Origin: Microvirga alba
GTDB lineage: Bacteria > Pseudomonadota > Alphaproteobacteria > Rhizobiales > Beijerinckiaceae
DNA length: 64,000 bases
Assembly (NCBI RefSeq): GCF_015694465.1
Contig: NZ_JADQDO010000005.1
Span: 1-64,000 of the forward strand
Direction: 5' to 3'
Positions 15,154-24,751 of this stretch are shown piece by piece. The position numbers and the translations under genes were made by a program. The notes under the pieces are model-generated. The model saw only the letters and a program-made list of their open reading frames with translations, was not told the origin of the DNA and did no database searches. The first letter of the stretch is position 1, and the number at the start of each line of letters is the position of its first letter.

Positions 15154-15714
15154 CTAGGGAGCGCGTGCCGCATCCGAACGCTGCTTCAGATGCTGCAACA
15201 TGGCGACAGCATCAGCAGGCATGGGCTGCTCCAACCGGCGATAGATGCGCCCGTCACGGGTGCGCTCCATCATGCCGAGATCGCAGAGTTCACGGCGCAG
15301 CAGCGCGTGATCGCCGAAACCGTGCATGGCCTGGAGCCGCGCGTTGACCTGCGCCTCGGAGAGTTCTTCCTTCGCCGGAAGGCGTGACCATAGCACCCAT
15401 AGGGCAACCAGCCGCTCGCTGCGCTTGGCCGGCCAGCGCTGCAGGCATCCTTGGGCGTCGTAGCAACGGGCGAGACGCTCGATCTTTCGGAAATCGACCG
15501 GTTCCGTGTCCGTTGAGCGCGGATTGTTCAGCCGCTCGGAAGCGGTGATTTGCGCGCGAAGCTGCTGAAAATTGCGATGCCCGATGGCGCGGGCGAGCAT
15601 GTTGAGCAGTTCGACATGTCCCGGCGTTGTATTGCGCTCGGCGAGCTGGGTCCGCAGGGAGCGCGCAACGGCGGAAATATCACTGGCGTGAAATGGTAAG
15701 GCTGTCCTCGACAT
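15154..15714 (-). CDS. DUF2087 domain protein
   Basis: The 186-residue product starts MSRTALPFHASDISAVARS at 15714; a longer frame from 15960 adds an unconvincing leader. The N-terminal part (about 1-80) contains GHVELLNMLARAIGHRNFQQLRAQ, a helical segment found in Rhizobiales homologues. The C-terminal part is DUF2087: PAKRSERLVALWVLWSRLP, LSEAQVNARLQAMHGFGDHA, LRRELCDLGMMERTRDGRIY. The last part resembles the LRReLVd.g.l.R..dG..Y signature and suggests a winged-helix regulator, but the function is unknown. Adjacent DNA to 16322 is AT-richer than average. Confidence 0.75.
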   Translation of the reverse strand: MSRTALPFHASDISAVARSLRTQLAERNTTPGHVELLNMLARAIGHRNFQQLRAQITASERLNNPRSTDTEPVDFRKIERLARCYDAQGCLQRWPAKRSERLVALWVLWSRLPAKEELSEAQVNARLQAMHGFGDHALLRRELCDLGMMERTRDGRIYRRLEQPMPADAVAMLQHLKQRSDAARAP

Positions 15715-15983
15715 GACCTGTCCCTCAATGTCGTGCCTATCCGACGCGGGATGACCGGTGATCGCCCTTCCGACGCGGCACGGGATGAGAGGTGTCCGTC
15801 GATAGCTGGAAAGCAGGTTTAGCGTGCCCGTAAGGGCGGCGATGCCTCGGTGACTGCGGACCGTTGAGTCTGGATAATACGGTCTTGCAGGACGATCAAG
15901 CATCCTCGACGAAACGGGCTGCCCGCCCCTCTCATTCATTACCAGCAATTTTGCCTGCAATTTGCAGAGAACGGTTCATTGCC

Positions 15984-16184
15984 TCAGTTCGGCAGGTGAA
16001 GTGCTCGCTCTGATTTGGCAATTTCCTGCCCGTCTTTCTTTGGGGCAGCAGAGCCACCAAAGCGTTTTCTCTGCCGCCTGAGGCGCTTCATCAATGCAAT
16101 GGAAGCCTGCATCGTTCGTTCAAGTTGGCTAATGGCAATTTCTGTATTTTGCGACGGCGAGAAGTTATTGCGTTCCATCTTCAT
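15984..16184 (-). CDS. Possible small hypothetical protein in AT-rich gap
   Basis: This frame would give 66 residues starting MKMERNNFSPSQ (start at 16184; an upstream ATG at 16271 is possible). It has a helical middle (EIAISQLERTMQASIALMKR) and a very basic stretch. Local GC content is clearly below that of the neighbours and codon choice differs. A competing plus-strand frame (16015-16323) exists. There is no recognised family and no clear ribosome-binding site, so it may not be a gene. Otherwise 15715-16322 contains nothing I can name. Confidence 0.3.
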   Translation of the reverse strand: MKMERNNFSPSQNTEIAISQLERTMQASIALMKRLRRQRKRFGGSAAPKKDGQEIAKSERALHLPN

Positions 16185-16322
16185 CGGCAAAACAGCTCTA
16201 CTTTCAATTTTGAAAACATATTTTACATTGCGGAATGAACCTTCGCAGTTGGGCCGCATTATGGCAGGCAAAAAGCTCTGGCATATCCTGGCCCGCGGCC
16301 TCGGCTGCTTGAATCGGCAATG

Positions 16323-16352
16323 AAAAACCCCGCGACGAGCGTCGCGGGGTTT
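16323..16352 (-). terminator. Strong rho-independent terminator of hppA
   Basis: A twelve-base stem (AAACCCCGCGAC at 16325-16336; GTCGCGGGGTTT at 16341-16352) with a GAGC loop lies 24 bases after the hppA stop. On the minus strand it is followed by TTTTT. Confidence 0.9.
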
Positions 16353-16375
16353 CGTGTCTTCGGCTCCGGCGCGTT

Positions 16376-18499
16376 TTACGAATGCGCGAGGATCGCCAGG
16401 AGCAGCAACGCGATGATGTTGGTGATCTTGATCGCAGGGTTCACGGCGGGGCCCGCCGTGTCCTTGTAGGGGTCGCCGACGGTGTCGCCGGTGACCGACG
16501 CCTTGTGGGCCTCCGATCCCTTGTGATGGGTCACGCCCGAGGCATCCGTGAAGCCGTCCTCAAAGGACTTCTTCGCGTTATCCCACGCGCCGCCGCCCGA
16601 GGTCATCGAGATGGCGACGAAGAGACCGGTGACGATGACGCCGAGCAGCATCGCGCCGACCGCCGAGAAAGCCTGCGACTTACCCGCGATCCAATAGACC
16701 ACGAAATAGGTCACGATGGGCGCCAGCACCGGCAGGAGCGACGGAATGATCATTTCCTTGATCGCGGCGCGCGTCAGCATGTCCACCGCGCGGCCATAAT
16801 CGGGACGGTCGGTCCCTGCCATGATACCCGGCTTCTCGCGGAATTGACGACGCACCTCCTCCACGACAGCGCCTGCCGCACGGCCCACCGCCGTCATGGC
16901 GATGCCGCTGAAGAGGAACGGGATCAGCCCACCGAAGAGAAGGCCGACGACGACGTATGGATTCGCGAGCGAGAAGTCCGGCTTCACGCCCTGGAAATAC
17001 GGGTATTGCGCCGCATTCTGCGTGAAGAAGTTCAGGTCGGACGTGTAGGCCGCGAAGAGCACGAGAGCACCCAGGCCGGCAGAACCGATGGCGTAGCCCT
17101 TCGTCACCGCCTTCGTGGTGTTGCCGACCGCGTCCAGCGCGTCAGTGGACTTGCGGACCTCCTTCGGCAAACCGGCCATTTCGGCGATGCCGCCCGCATT
17201 GTCCGTCACCGGACCGAAGGCATCGAGCGCAACGATCATGCCCGCCAGAGCCAGCATCGCCGTCACCGCGATCGCGATGCCGAAGAGGCCCGCGAGTTTG
17301 AAGGACAGAATGATGCCCGCGATGATGACGATGGCCGGAAGCGCCGTGGACTCGAGCGACACCGCGAGGCCCTGAATCACGTTCGTGCCATGCCCGGTGA
17401 CCGAAGCCTGGGCGATGGAGCGAACGGGCCGGAAGCCGACGCCGGTATAGTACTCGGTGATCACGACGATGAGCGCCGTGACCGCGAGCCCCGTCATCGC
17501 GCACCAGAACAGGGCTTGGCCCGTGAGCGTGGTCCCGGCGATGGGGCCGAAGCCGATCATGCCCCAGGTCACGGCCGCAATCGCGGCGGCGGAGAAGACG
17601 CCGGTTGCGATAAGGCCCTTGTAGAGCGCACCCATGATGGATTCGTTCTGACCGAGCTTCACGAAGAAGGTTCCGATGATCGAGGTCACGATGCAGGCCG
17701 CGCCAATGGCGAGGGGATAAAGCAGCATCGATTCCAGGATCGGCTGGCCAGCGAAGAAGATCGCCGCGAGGACCATCGTTGCCACGACCGTCACCGCATA
17801 GGTCTCGAACAGGTCAGCCGCCATGCCGGCGCAGTCGCCGACATTGTCGCCCACGTTGTCGGCGATGGTCGCCGGATTGCGCGGATCGTCCTCCGGAATT
17901 CCCGCCTCGACCTTGCCCACGAGATCGCCGCCCACGTCGGCGCCCTTGGTGAAGATGCCGCCGCCGAGACGCGCGAAGATGGAAATCAGTGAAGCGCCGA
18001 AGCCGAGCGCCACCAGGCTATCGATGACCTGCCGGTCGGAGAAGCCGAGGCCCGCGACCTTTGTAAGATAGCCGAAATACAGAGCGACCCCGAGAAGAGC
18101 GAGACCGGCAACGAGCATGCCCGTGACCGCGCCCGACTTGAAGGCCACGTCCAGACCGCCTCCGAGGGACTGGGTCGCGGCCTGAGCCGTGCGCACATTG
18201 GCGCGAACGGACACGTTCATGCCGATGAACCCGGCCATGCCCGAGAGAATGGCACCGATGGCGAAGCCGACGGCGACGCGAATGCCGAGGAAATAAGCAA
18301 TGATGGCGAAGAGCACCACGCCGACGACTGCGATGGTGGTGTATTGCCGCCTGAGATAGGCCTTTGCGCCCTCGGCGATCGCACCCGCGATCTCCTGCAT
18401 GCGCTGCGAGCCGGCATCGCGCTTCATCACGTCATTAATGGCCCAGAGGCCGTACGCAATCGAAAGAAGGCCGCCCAATATGATTAGGGTAAGTGCCAT
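16376..18499 (-). CDS. hppA: Membrane-bound H+-translocating pyrophosphatase, K+-independent type
   Basis: The 707-residue integral membrane protein hydrolyses PPi and pumps protons across the inner membrane. The substrate-binding core is intact: [40 protein letters not shown] and [16 protein letters not shown]. The sequence [15 protein letters not shown] has Lys and Thr at positions that distinguish K+-independent enzymes from K+-dependent ones (GNTTAATGKG). ATG 18499 ([12 protein letters not shown]) is chosen since the upstream extension to 18643 is not membrane-like. It is single, minus strand, with its own terminator. Confidence 0.97.
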   Translation of the reverse strand: MALTLIILGGLLSIAYGLWAINDVMKRDAGSQRMQEIAGAIAEGAKAYLRRQYTTIAVVGVVLFAIIAYFLGIRVAVGFAIGAILSGMAGFIGMNVSVRANVRTAQAATQSLGGGLDVAFKSGAVTGMLVAGLALLGVALYFGYLTKVAGLGFSDRQVIDSLVALGFGASLISIFARLGGGIFTKGADVGGDLVGKVEAGIPEDDPRNPATIADNVGDNVGDCAGMAADLFETYAVTVVATMVLAAIFFAGQPILESMLLYPLAIGAACIVTSIIGTFFVKLGQNESIMGALYKGLIATGVFSAAAIAAVTWGMIGFGPIAGTTLTGQALFWCAMTGLAVTALIVVITEYYTGVGFRPVRSIAQASVTGHGTNVIQGLAVSLESTALPAIVIIAGIILSFKLAGLFGIAIAVTAMLALAGMIVALDAFGPVTDNAGGIAEMAGLPKEVRKSTDALDAVGNTTKAVTKGYAIGSAGLGALVLFAAYTSDLNFFTQNAAQYPYFQGVKPDFSLANPYVVVGLLFGGLIPFLFSGIAMTAVGRAAGAVVEEVRRQFREKPGIMAGTDRPDYGRAVDMLTRAAIKEMIIPSLLPVLAPIVTYFVVYWIAGKSQAFSAVGAMLLGVIVTGLFVAISMTSGGGAWDNAKKSFEDGFTDASGVTHHKGSEAHKASVTGDTVGDPYKDTAGPAVNPAIKITNIIALLLLAILAHS

Positions 18500-18661
18500 T
18501 GTGCCATCCTTGTTATGGGAAAGCAGAACGCCCCTCTCAAAGCCTATTTTTAGGCCTTGATGGCCCCTACCCCCAGCGAAGTCTATATTTGGTGCCAAAA
18601 AACCATGCACCCTGCAACGTGACTTCTGCCGGAGTCGGAGCAAGACTTTAGGCGGACACTT

Positions 18662-19885
18662 TCAGACGGACACGGCAACTTTCGCGCGGCGCTGCCAGGC
18701 CAAAAGCGCCAATGCGACCAAAATTGGTGGGAAAACAAGCCAATTGACGCTGTCCCACCCGCCTGCGTTCAACAATTTGCCTGATGAGAACGAAGCGATT
18801 GCGACCGAACCGAAGACGAGAAAATCGTTAGCCGCCTGAACTTTCGTGCGTTCTTCGGGGCGATAACAGTCCGTCACGAGGGCCGTCGCGCCGATAAAAC
18901 CGAAGTTCCAGCCGATTCCTAAGAGAATCAGTGTCGTCCAGAAATGCGCGACACTCGTGCCCGAGAGCCCGATCACCGCAGATAGGCCAATCAAGCCGAG
19001 CCCGGTCGCCGTGACCGGGCCTTTGCCGAACCGTCCGATAAGACGGCCCGTGAAGAAGCTCGGGCCGAACATGGCCAGGATATGCCATTGGATGCCGAGC
19101 GCAGCGACGCCCACCGGGTGGCCGCATCCGATCATCGCCAGGGGCGCGGCCGTCATGAGGAAGCTCATGAGCCCGTAGGAGACGAGAGCCGCCACGACCG
19201 CAACGATGAAGCGGGGCTGGCTCATGATTTCGCGCAAGGGCCTGCCGCCGGATTTCGGAGCGGCGGCGCTGACGGGGACAGGCCGCAGGAAAGAGACGAC
19301 CATCATGGAGAGAAGCGCAAGCGAGGCATGGCCCACGAAGGCTCCGGCGAACGGTGCCGTCACGATCATGTCCCTGGTCCAGATGACCGTTTGCGGGCCG
19401 ATGACGCCCGCGATCAAGCCGCCAGTCATGACCCAGGAAATCGCCCGGGGCTTGAACGCATCGGACGCCGCATCGGTCGCGCCGAAGCGGTAGCTCTGGA
19501 CGAAGGAGCCGTAGAGACCGGCAATGAGGGTTCCAAGGCAGAAGATCAGAAAATTCGCTGAAGCGATGCCGAAGGCGGCGATGCACCCGCCGAACACGCC
19601 GATCCCCGCCCCGACCATGTAGCCCGCACGCCGCCCGGCGCTGCGCATCAGCATGGCTGCCGGGATCGTGCCGAGGGCGAGGCCCAGGTTCAGAAGGCTT
19701 ACGGGAAGGGTCGCGAGTTCCTTGTCGGTGGCGAGCGTTTGCCCAACCAACCCGCCAAGGGAGACAACGATCGCCGGGCTCGCGCCACCCAACGCCTGCG
19801 CGCAGGCCAGAACCAGAGCGTTGCGCTTGGCGAGAACATCGCCTGGAGCTTGGGCGGCACTAAAAGTGCGAGAATGAACCGACAT
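18662..19885 (-). CDS. MFS transporter
   Basis: The 407-residue product shows about 12 transmembrane segments and MFS loop features such as RSAGRRAGYMVGAGIG between helices 2 and 3 and GRLIGRFGKGPVTATGLGL in the second half. The substrate cannot be told. The start at 19885 lies 26 bases inside the 3' end of thiL; the next in-frame ATG is far into the protein. It is thus the last gene of the glyA-to-thiL transcription unit, and the link with thiL might hint at a metabolite of that pathway (inference only). Confidence 0.85.
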   Translation of the reverse strand: MSVHSRTFSAAQAPGDVLAKRNALVLACAQALGGASPAIVVSLGGLVGQTLATDKELATLPVSLLNLGLALGTIPAAMLMRSAGRRAGYMVGAGIGVFGGCIAAFGIASANFLIFCLGTLIAGLYGSFVQSYRFGATDAASDAFKPRAISWVMTGGLIAGVIGPQTVIWTRDMIVTAPFAGAFVGHASLALLSMMVVSFLRPVPVSAAAPKSGGRPLREIMSQPRFIVAVVAALVSYGLMSFLMTAAPLAMIGCGHPVGVAALGIQWHILAMFGPSFFTGRLIGRFGKGPVTATGLGLIGLSAVIGLSGTSVAHFWTTLILLGIGWNFGFIGATALVTDCYRPEERTKVQAANDFLVFGSVAIASFSSGKLLNAGGWDSVNWLVFPPILVALALLAWQRRAKVAVSV

Positions 19886-20849
19886 CGTAGCGTCTTTCGA
19901 AATCCTTCATCCGAAAGACCGGCGTTTCATGTCCCGGAACGACATGGCCGATGACGGACAGGTTGATGCCGACGCTATCGGCCTCTTTTACGAACCTGTC
20001 GAGATTGCTTTCCGGAACGGTACAAAGAATTTCGTAGTCATCCCCACCGGTCAGCACCCGATCGATCAGGTCCGGCTGCGCCTCAACGGCCTTGCGCGCG
20101 GCGGGCGAAAGCGGAACCCGGTCGGCGGCGACGACACCCGACACACGGCTGACGCGGAGCATTTTGGCGAGATCGCCCGCGAGCCCATCGGAAACGTCCA
20201 TGGCGGCGCGAGCATAGGTCCGTAGCGCCGGTGCGAGACGATGGCGCGGCTGCGGATTGAGGTAGCGGTCAGCGAGAAAGGCTCTCTCGTCCAAGGACAG
20301 GCTCTCCGCCCAGGCCGGGGACCGTCGAAGTAGAAGCCCCAATGCGCCGTCGCCGATGGTGCCCGTCACGCAGATCGCGTCCCCCACTTGCGCGGTTGAA
20401 CGATGGACCATGCGCCCCGCCGGCACCTCGCCGAGAGCAGTGACGGAGAGGGTCAAGGCCCCCTTCGCCTTCACCGTATCACCGCCCAGAAGCGGACAGG
20501 AAAAATCGCGAGCGGCCCGTCCGAGACCAGCTGCGAACTCGGTCAGCCACGCCTCGGTCCAATCCGCGGGAAGCGCAAGGCTCAAAAGAAAGCCCGCCGG
20601 ATCCGCGCCTTTCGCGGCAAGATCGGAGACATTCACGCCCAAGGCCTTTCGGGCGACCGCGCCCGGCGGGTCGCCGGGGAGGAAATGCACGGTCTCGACA
20701 AGCGCGTCGGTCGTTAGAACGAGATCATGACCGGGCGTCGGAGAAAGACAGGCCGCGTCGTCCTTGAGCCCCAGCCCGCCCGGCGCTGCCAGGGGCGCGA
20801 AAAACCGGGCAATCAGGCTGTCTTCGCCGGGACGCGCGTGGGAGGTCAT
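19860..20849 (-). CDS. thiL: Thiamine-monophosphate kinase
   Basis: The 329-residue product phosphorylates thiamine monophosphate to thiamine pyrophosphate. Family features: EDSLIARFFAPLA, GLKDDAACLSP (metal-binding Asp pair), DALVETVHFLPGDPP, LGVNVSDLAAKGADPAGFLLSL, LLGGDTVKAKGALTLSVTA and MDVSDGLAGDLAKM. It lies eight bases after nusB, the usual nusB-thiL pairing. Confidence 0.95.
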   Translation of the reverse strand: MTSHARPGEDSLIARFFAPLAAPGGLGLKDDAACLSPTPGHDLVLTTDALVETVHFLPGDPPGAVARKALGVNVSDLAAKGADPAGFLLSLALPADWTEAWLTEFAAGLGRAARDFSCPLLGGDTVKAKGALTLSVTALGEVPAGRMVHRSTAQVGDAICVTGTIGDGALGLLLRRSPAWAESLSLDERAFLADRYLNPQPRHRLAPALRTYARAAMDVSDGLAGDLAKMLRVSRVSGVVAADRVPLSPAARKAVEAQPDLIDRVLTGGDDYEILCTVPESNLDRFVKEADSVGINLSVIGHVVPGHETPVFRMKDFERRYDVGSFSHF

Positions 20850-20857
20850 GCCTCGCC

Positions 20858-21340
20858 CTACCTCTTGGTTTGAGCGGCCGCCTTTTTTTCCAGCTCGCCT
20901 ACACGAACTTCGCGCGCGAGAGTATCGAGCACGGCGTTGACGAGGCCGGGTTCGTCCTCATCATAGAAGCCGTGGGTCACATCCACGTATTCGGTGATGA
21001 CGACGCGGGCCGGGACATCCTTGCGGTACATCAGCTCGTAGCAGCCGGCGCGCAGGATGGCACGGAGGACGGCTTCGACGCGCGTCAGGGGCCAGCCATC
21101 GGCCAGCGCCTTGTCGATCTTGACGTCGATCTCGCGCTGGTTGCTCACCACGCCCGAGAGAATATTGCGAAAGAATGTATTGTCGGAGGGCTGGAACTCG
21201 ATGCCTTCGACCTCACGGCCGATCCAGAAGGCCTCGAACTCGGCCAGCGCATCGACGACGGTCTTGCCGGACAGATCCATCTGGTAGAGGGCCTGGACGG
21301 CCGCAAGACGAGCAGCGGAGCGCTCTGCGGGCTTTGCCAT
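20858..21340 (-). CDS. nusB: Transcription antitermination factor NusB
   Basis: The 160-residue all-helical product has the NusB motifs AARLAAVQALYQMDLSG, ALADGWPLTRVEAVLRAILRAG and VITEYVDVTHGFYDEDEPGLVNAVLD. It binds BoxA RNA with NusE in rRNA antitermination. The start is two bases after the ribH stop, an arrangement (ribH-nusB) conserved across bacteria. The C-terminal tail is Lys/Ala-rich. Confidence 0.96.
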   Translation of the reverse strand: MAKPAERSAARLAAVQALYQMDLSGKTVVDALAEFEAFWIGREVEGIEFQPSDNTFFRNILSGVVSNQREIDVKIDKALADGWPLTRVEAVLRAILRAGCYELMYRKDVPARVVITEYVDVTHGFYDEDEPGLVNAVLDTLAREVRVGELEKKAAAQTKR

Positions 21341-21342
21341 GA

Positions 21343-21834
21343 TCAGGCCTCCTCGAGATTGCGCTTGATGCGCAGCACAGCCAGGGCTGCGTCCACCGCG
21401 CCGCCGCCCTTATTCAATTCATTGACGCGGGCGCGGGTCCAAGCCTGTTCATCATTCTCGACCGTGAGAATGCCGTTGGCCAGCGGAATGCGCCGCGCCA
21501 CGGACAAATCCATCAACGCCCGCGCGCTTTCACCTGCCACGATGTCGTAGTGTCCGGTCTCGCCGCGGATCACGCAACCGAGCGTGACGACGGCATCATA
21601 AGGCCTGCCCGCCTTTTCAGCGGCATCAAGTGCAATCGCGACGGTGGAGGGGATTTCGAGCGCGCCATCGACGGTCAGCACATCCGTCTTCGCCTGCGCC
21701 GCCTCGGCGACACCGCGCGCGCCGCGCAGGAGTTCATCGGCGATGTCATCATAGAAGCGGGCTTCCACGATCAGGATGCGGGCACCGGGAACAGGTGGAC
21801 GGGCGGCGGCGGGCTTAGAGGAATGCGAAACCAT
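21343..21834 (-). CDS. ribH: 6,7-dimethyl-8-ribityllumazine synthase
   Basis: The 163-residue product joins the pyrimidine and butanone-phosphate precursors to form lumazine, the penultimate riboflavin step. Motifs: [55 protein letters not shown] and [19 protein letters not shown]. The first 15 residues are a Ser/Pro-rich extension typical of Rhizobiales. It precedes nusB by two bases; a 190-base gap carrying a palindromic repeat separates it from ribE. Confidence 0.96.
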   Translation of the reverse strand: MVSHSSKPAAARPPVPGARILIVEARFYDDIADELLRGARGVAEAAQAKTDVLTVDGALEIPSTVAIALDAAEKAGRPYDAVVTLGCVIRGETGHYDIVAGESARALMDLSVARRIPLANGILTVENDEQAWTRARVNELNKGGGAVDAALAVLRIKRNLEEA

Positions 21835-21868
21835 GAGAAAACCGTTCTAGAATCCTATATCTCGGCCC

Positions 21869-21976
21869 CTCACCTTAAGGAGCAGCCTTCAGGCCGCGTC
21901 TCGAAGGAGGGTCCAGAGCGCGCTGGAGACGCCTCGTCCTTCTAGACGGACCGAACGGTCCTTCTCAGGATGAGGC
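21869..21976. repeat. Intergenic imperfect palindrome (shared with 52737-52850)
   Basis: The ribE-ribH gap holds an element starting CTCACCTTAAGGAG, with CGTCTCGAAGGAGG in the middle and ending GGTCCTTCTCAGGATGAGG. The ends and the CGTCTCGAAGGA core are shared with the copy after rpsR at 52737. It can fold into a long hairpin. Dispersed repeats of this kind are frequent in the intergenic DNA of Rhizobiales. It may act on mRNA stability or termination, but nothing shows that here. Confidence 0.65.
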
Positions 21977-22027
21977 TGTGCAAGCGCTTGAACTATGCAC
22001 TCCGCACGGGGAAATTGTTGAGGGTCC

Positions 22028-22663
22028 CTACCCCGCCCGGCGCGGATCCGCAAGGCGTGCGGCATAGCGCGCCATCAAATCGACCTCGAGATTGAGCTTG
22101 TCGCCGAGCTGCCGCTCGCCCCACGTCGTGACGGCGAGCGTGTGGGGAATGATGAGAACGGAAAACACGTTGCCTTCGACCGAATTGACCGTGAGCGACG
22201 TGCCGTCGAGGCAGACGGAGCCCTTTTCCGCGATGAACGCAGCCAATTCCGGAGATGTCTTGATGTTGAAGCGCGCCGTCGGCCCCCAGGGATCGTCGGT
22301 TGCAGTAATCGCCTCGCGCGCGACAATGGTGGCGACACCGTCCACGTGACCCGTGACGATATGGCCGCCGAGTTCGTCGCCGATCTTGAGCGAGCGCTCC
22401 AGATTGATGCGCGTTCCCACCTTCCAGTCCGGTAGTGTGGTGCGCTCCAGCGTCTCGGCGGCGGCGTCCACGTCGAACCAGCAGCCACCTTCGCGGGGAC
22501 CGACAGCCACCACCGTCAGGCACGGGCCGCCGCACGCGATGGAGGCGCCGAGCGCGATCGTCGCGGGATCGTAAGCGGCGTGAATTCGCAGGCGCTTCAA
22601 GGTGCCCTGCGCGCCCTCTTCCGACACCACCTCACCGACATCGGTGACGATCCCCGTGAACAT
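22028..22663 (-). CDS. ribE: Riboflavin synthase alpha subunit
   Basis: The 211-residue product dismutates two lumazines to riboflavin. It has the N-terminal MFTGIVTDVGEV and two lumazine-binding repeats, each with a xHxVxGHVDG-like or ACGGPCLTV element (GGHIVTGHVDGVATI in the second part, SVCLDGTSLTVNSVEGNVF). ATG 22663 is used; the TTG just before is not needed. The start overlaps the ribD stop (ATGA). An alternative symbol in some genomes is ribC. Confidence 0.95.
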   Translation of the reverse strand: MFTGIVTDVGEVVSEEGAQGTLKRLRIHAAYDPATIALGASIACGGPCLTVVAVGPREGGCWFDVDAAAETLERTTLPDWKVGTRINLERSLKIGDELGGHIVTGHVDGVATIVAREAITATDDPWGPTARFNIKTSPELAAFIAEKGSVCLDGTSLTVNSVEGNVFSVLIIPHTLAVTTWGERQLGDKLNLEVDLMARYAARLADPRRAG

Positions 22664-23802
22664 CAAGGTTTCTCCCAGAACATGAAAAGGTCGGGACCGC
22701 TCTGGTCCTCGCCCATAAAGCTCAGCTCGTCCATTTTGTCCTGAAGGGCAAGGCCGAGAGCCGGCACGTCGCCCTCGCCTCTGGCGGATCGTCCGGTGAT
22801 CAGCACGAGGTCGTCGATCAGATCGGCCTGCGCCAAGGCATCCGCCAAACCAGGGCCGCCCTCACAGAACACACGCGTCAATCCGCGCGTACCGAGCAGC
22901 CGCAGCGCCTCGGACAACGCGACGTGGCCAGCCGCGTCGGCAGAAACGCGCATAACATCCACGCCGCGTTCGACCAGAGCACGCTCTGCCTCAACGGGCG
23001 CATCCACCGTCGTGACGATCCAGGTCGGGATCTCCCGCGCGCCCGTCACGACCCGCGAGCTCAAGGGCGTGCGCAAATGGCTGTCGATGATGACGCGAAC
23101 CGGCGAGCGTGCTTCGAGACCCGGCAGACGGACGGTCAGGAGCGGGTCGTCGGCCAAAATCGTGCCGATTCCGACCATGATCGCGTCCGCGTGGGCGCGC
23201 ATTAGATGGACGCGAGCATTCGCGTCTTCGCCCGTGATCATGAGGCGCGCGCCCCGGCTGCTGCCTGCGAAGCCTTCGGTCGTGCGCGCCAGTTTCACGG
23301 TGATGGCGGGCCGTCCCTTCGTCACACGGGTGATATGACCACGATGGGCGCGAAGAGCATCCGGGGCGAGACATCCGACACTCACGTCGATGCCCGCTTC
23401 GCGCAGGCGGGTATGCCCCAGCCCCGCGACACGGTCGTCGGGATCTTCGAGAGCGGACACGACACGAGCGATGCCGGACGCGATCACCGCATCGATGCAG
23501 GGCGGAGATTTGCCGTGATGCGAGCAAGGCTCAAGGGACACGTAGAGCGTCGCGCCTCGCGCCCGTTCGCCTGCCGCGACCAAAGCCACTCGCTCCGCGT
23601 GAGGCCTGCCTCCAGGCTGGGTCGCCCCTTGCGCGATGATGATCGGCGTACCTCCGCTTTCATCGACAACCACGCAGCCGACAGAGGGATTGGGCCAGGT
23701 CAGGCCGAGATTCCGTTCGCCGAGGGTAACGGCAAGCCGCATGAAGCGCTCGTCTCGCCGGGCCTTTTCGGGGGACATGTCTTGTGGGCCGGAAGCACCC
23801 AT
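22663..23802 (-). CDS. ribD: Bifunctional diaminohydroxyphosphoribosylaminopyrimidine deaminase / reductase
   Basis: The 379-residue product carries out the second and third steps of riboflavin synthesis from GTP. The N-terminal deaminase domain has the zinc ligands HAE and PCSHHGKSPPC. The C-terminal RibD reductase domain has TVKLARTTEGFAG, DAIMVGIGTILADDPLLTVR and RVFCEGGPGLADALAQADLID. ATG 23802 overlaps the nrdR stop (TGATG), so translation is coupled; ATG 23778 is an alternative. Confidence 0.96.
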   Translation of the reverse strand: MGASGPQDMSPEKARRDERFMRLAVTLGERNLGLTWPNPSVGCVVVDESGGTPIIIAQGATQPGGRPHAERVALVAAGERARGATLYVSLEPCSHHGKSPPCIDAVIASGIARVVSALEDPDDRVAGLGHTRLREAGIDVSVGCLAPDALRAHRGHITRVTKGRPAITVKLARTTEGFAGSSRGARLMITGEDANARVHLMRAHADAIMVGIGTILADDPLLTVRLPGLEARSPVRVIIDSHLRTPLSSRVVTGAREIPTWIVTTVDAPVEAERALVERGVDVMRVSADAAGHVALSEALRLLGTRGLTRVFCEGGPGLADALAQADLIDDLVLITGRSARGEGDVPALGLALQDKMDELSFMGEDQSGPDLFMFWEKP

Positions 23803-24308
23803 CAGTCGGACTGCACGGGCTTGCGCTTGGCCTTGGAGGGAGCAGCCGACGCGGCCGCATCCTGCGCGAGTTCTCCGAGAATATCCTTGAAGTCCTTCGC
23901 CTCGCTGAAGTCCTTATAGACCGAGGCGAAGCGGACATAGGCCACGTCGTCGAGGCCCTTCAGCCCCTCCATGACGAGTTCGCCGACAGTCTCACTTGGC
24001 ACTTCGGGCTCGCCCATGCTCTCCAACTGCCGCACGATGCCGTTGATCATCCGCTCGACCCGATCAGGGTCGACCGAGCGTTTGCGCAAAGCGACGGCCA
24101 CCGATTGTTCGAGCTTGTCCCGGTCGAACGGTACGCGCCGGCCGGACCGCTTGAGGACGAACAATTCGCGCAACTGAACACGCTCGAAGGTCGTGAACCG
24201 GCCACCGCAATCCGGACAGACGCGGCGGCGGCGAATGGCCGACGCATCATCCGTCGGCCGCGAATCCTTCACCTGTGTATCCAGGCTCCCGCAATAGGGG
24301 CAGCGCAT
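23802..24308 (-). CDS. nrdR: Transcriptional repressor NrdR
   Basis: The 168-residue product has an N-terminal zinc ribbon ([29 protein letters not shown]) and an ATP-cone ([25 protein letters not shown]). It senses dATP/ATP and represses ribonucleotide reductase genes. Start is at 24308, where homology begins; the longer frame to 24356 overlaps the upstream gene. A glyA-x-nrdR-ribD order is standard in Rhizobiales. The basic C-terminal tail (PSKAKRKP) is longer than in E. coli. Confidence 0.96.
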   Translation of the reverse strand: MRCPYCGSLDTQVKDSRPTDDASAIRRRRVCPDCGGRFTTFERVQLRELFVLKRSGRRVPFDRDKLEQSVAVALRKRSVDPDRVERMINGIVRQLESMGEPEVPSETVGELVMEGLKGLDDVAYVRFASVYKDFSEAKDFKDILGELAQDAAASAAPSKAKRKPVQSD

Positions 24309-24751
24309 CAGAAATTCACCGATTTCGAGAGCTTCAGATTGTGCCAAACGGCGCATATCCAGAAACTCAGACCGCCCACAAAACCACTAGCGAAAAGGAG
24401 GCCAAGGAACCGCAGTTCCGCAGCCACAATCCCAGCCGGCATACGATCCCGTGCTTCAATGGCACGGCTCCAAAAGCCGATCGCTATCAACAAGCCGGGC
24501 ACCAAAGCCAAGAGGCCGCCCGTCAGGGTAATAAAGATCGACGTTGGGCGAACATATCGGCGAAGCACCCAATAAGCTGGAGCGCCTAGAATGATGGCGC
24601 AACCAAGCGCAGTCGCGAAGGTCACAAAAAAGACCGCTCCCCACGCGCCGTAGAACGCGCTGTAAGCCATCGCCGCAGCAAGCGGTGCCATGAAGAAACC
24701 CATGGCAAGCCTACCAAGCCCTGGCTCGGGAAGCGGCCCCATCGCTGCCAT
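24308..24751 (-). CDS. Membrane protein of unknown function between glyA and nrdR
   Basis: The 147-residue product has about four hydrophobic segments ([76 protein letters not shown]). I do not recognise a family. ATG 24751 shares a base with the glyA stop (TGATG) and its own stop is adjacent to the nrdR start, so it is embedded in the operon and translationally coupled. No link with one-carbon or riboflavin metabolism can be shown. Confidence 0.75.
   Translation of the reverse strand: MAAMGPLPEPGLGRLAMGFFMAPLAAAMAYSAFYGAWGAVFFVTFATALGCAIILGAPAYWVLRRYVRPTSIFITLTGGLLALVPGLLIAIGFWSRAIEARDRMPAGIVAAELRFLGLLFASGFVGGLSFWICAVWHNLKLSKSVNF

Noticed and set aside
16015-16323. Plus-strand 102-codon ORF near the hppA terminator
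   Set aside because: No ribosome-binding site or family; overlaps an equally weak minus-strand ORF, and its end runs into the terminator hairpin.
16382-17992. 536-codon plus-strand open frame
   Set aside because: It is antisense to hppA and is His/Arg/Asp-rich in a way typical of reverse-strand shadows.
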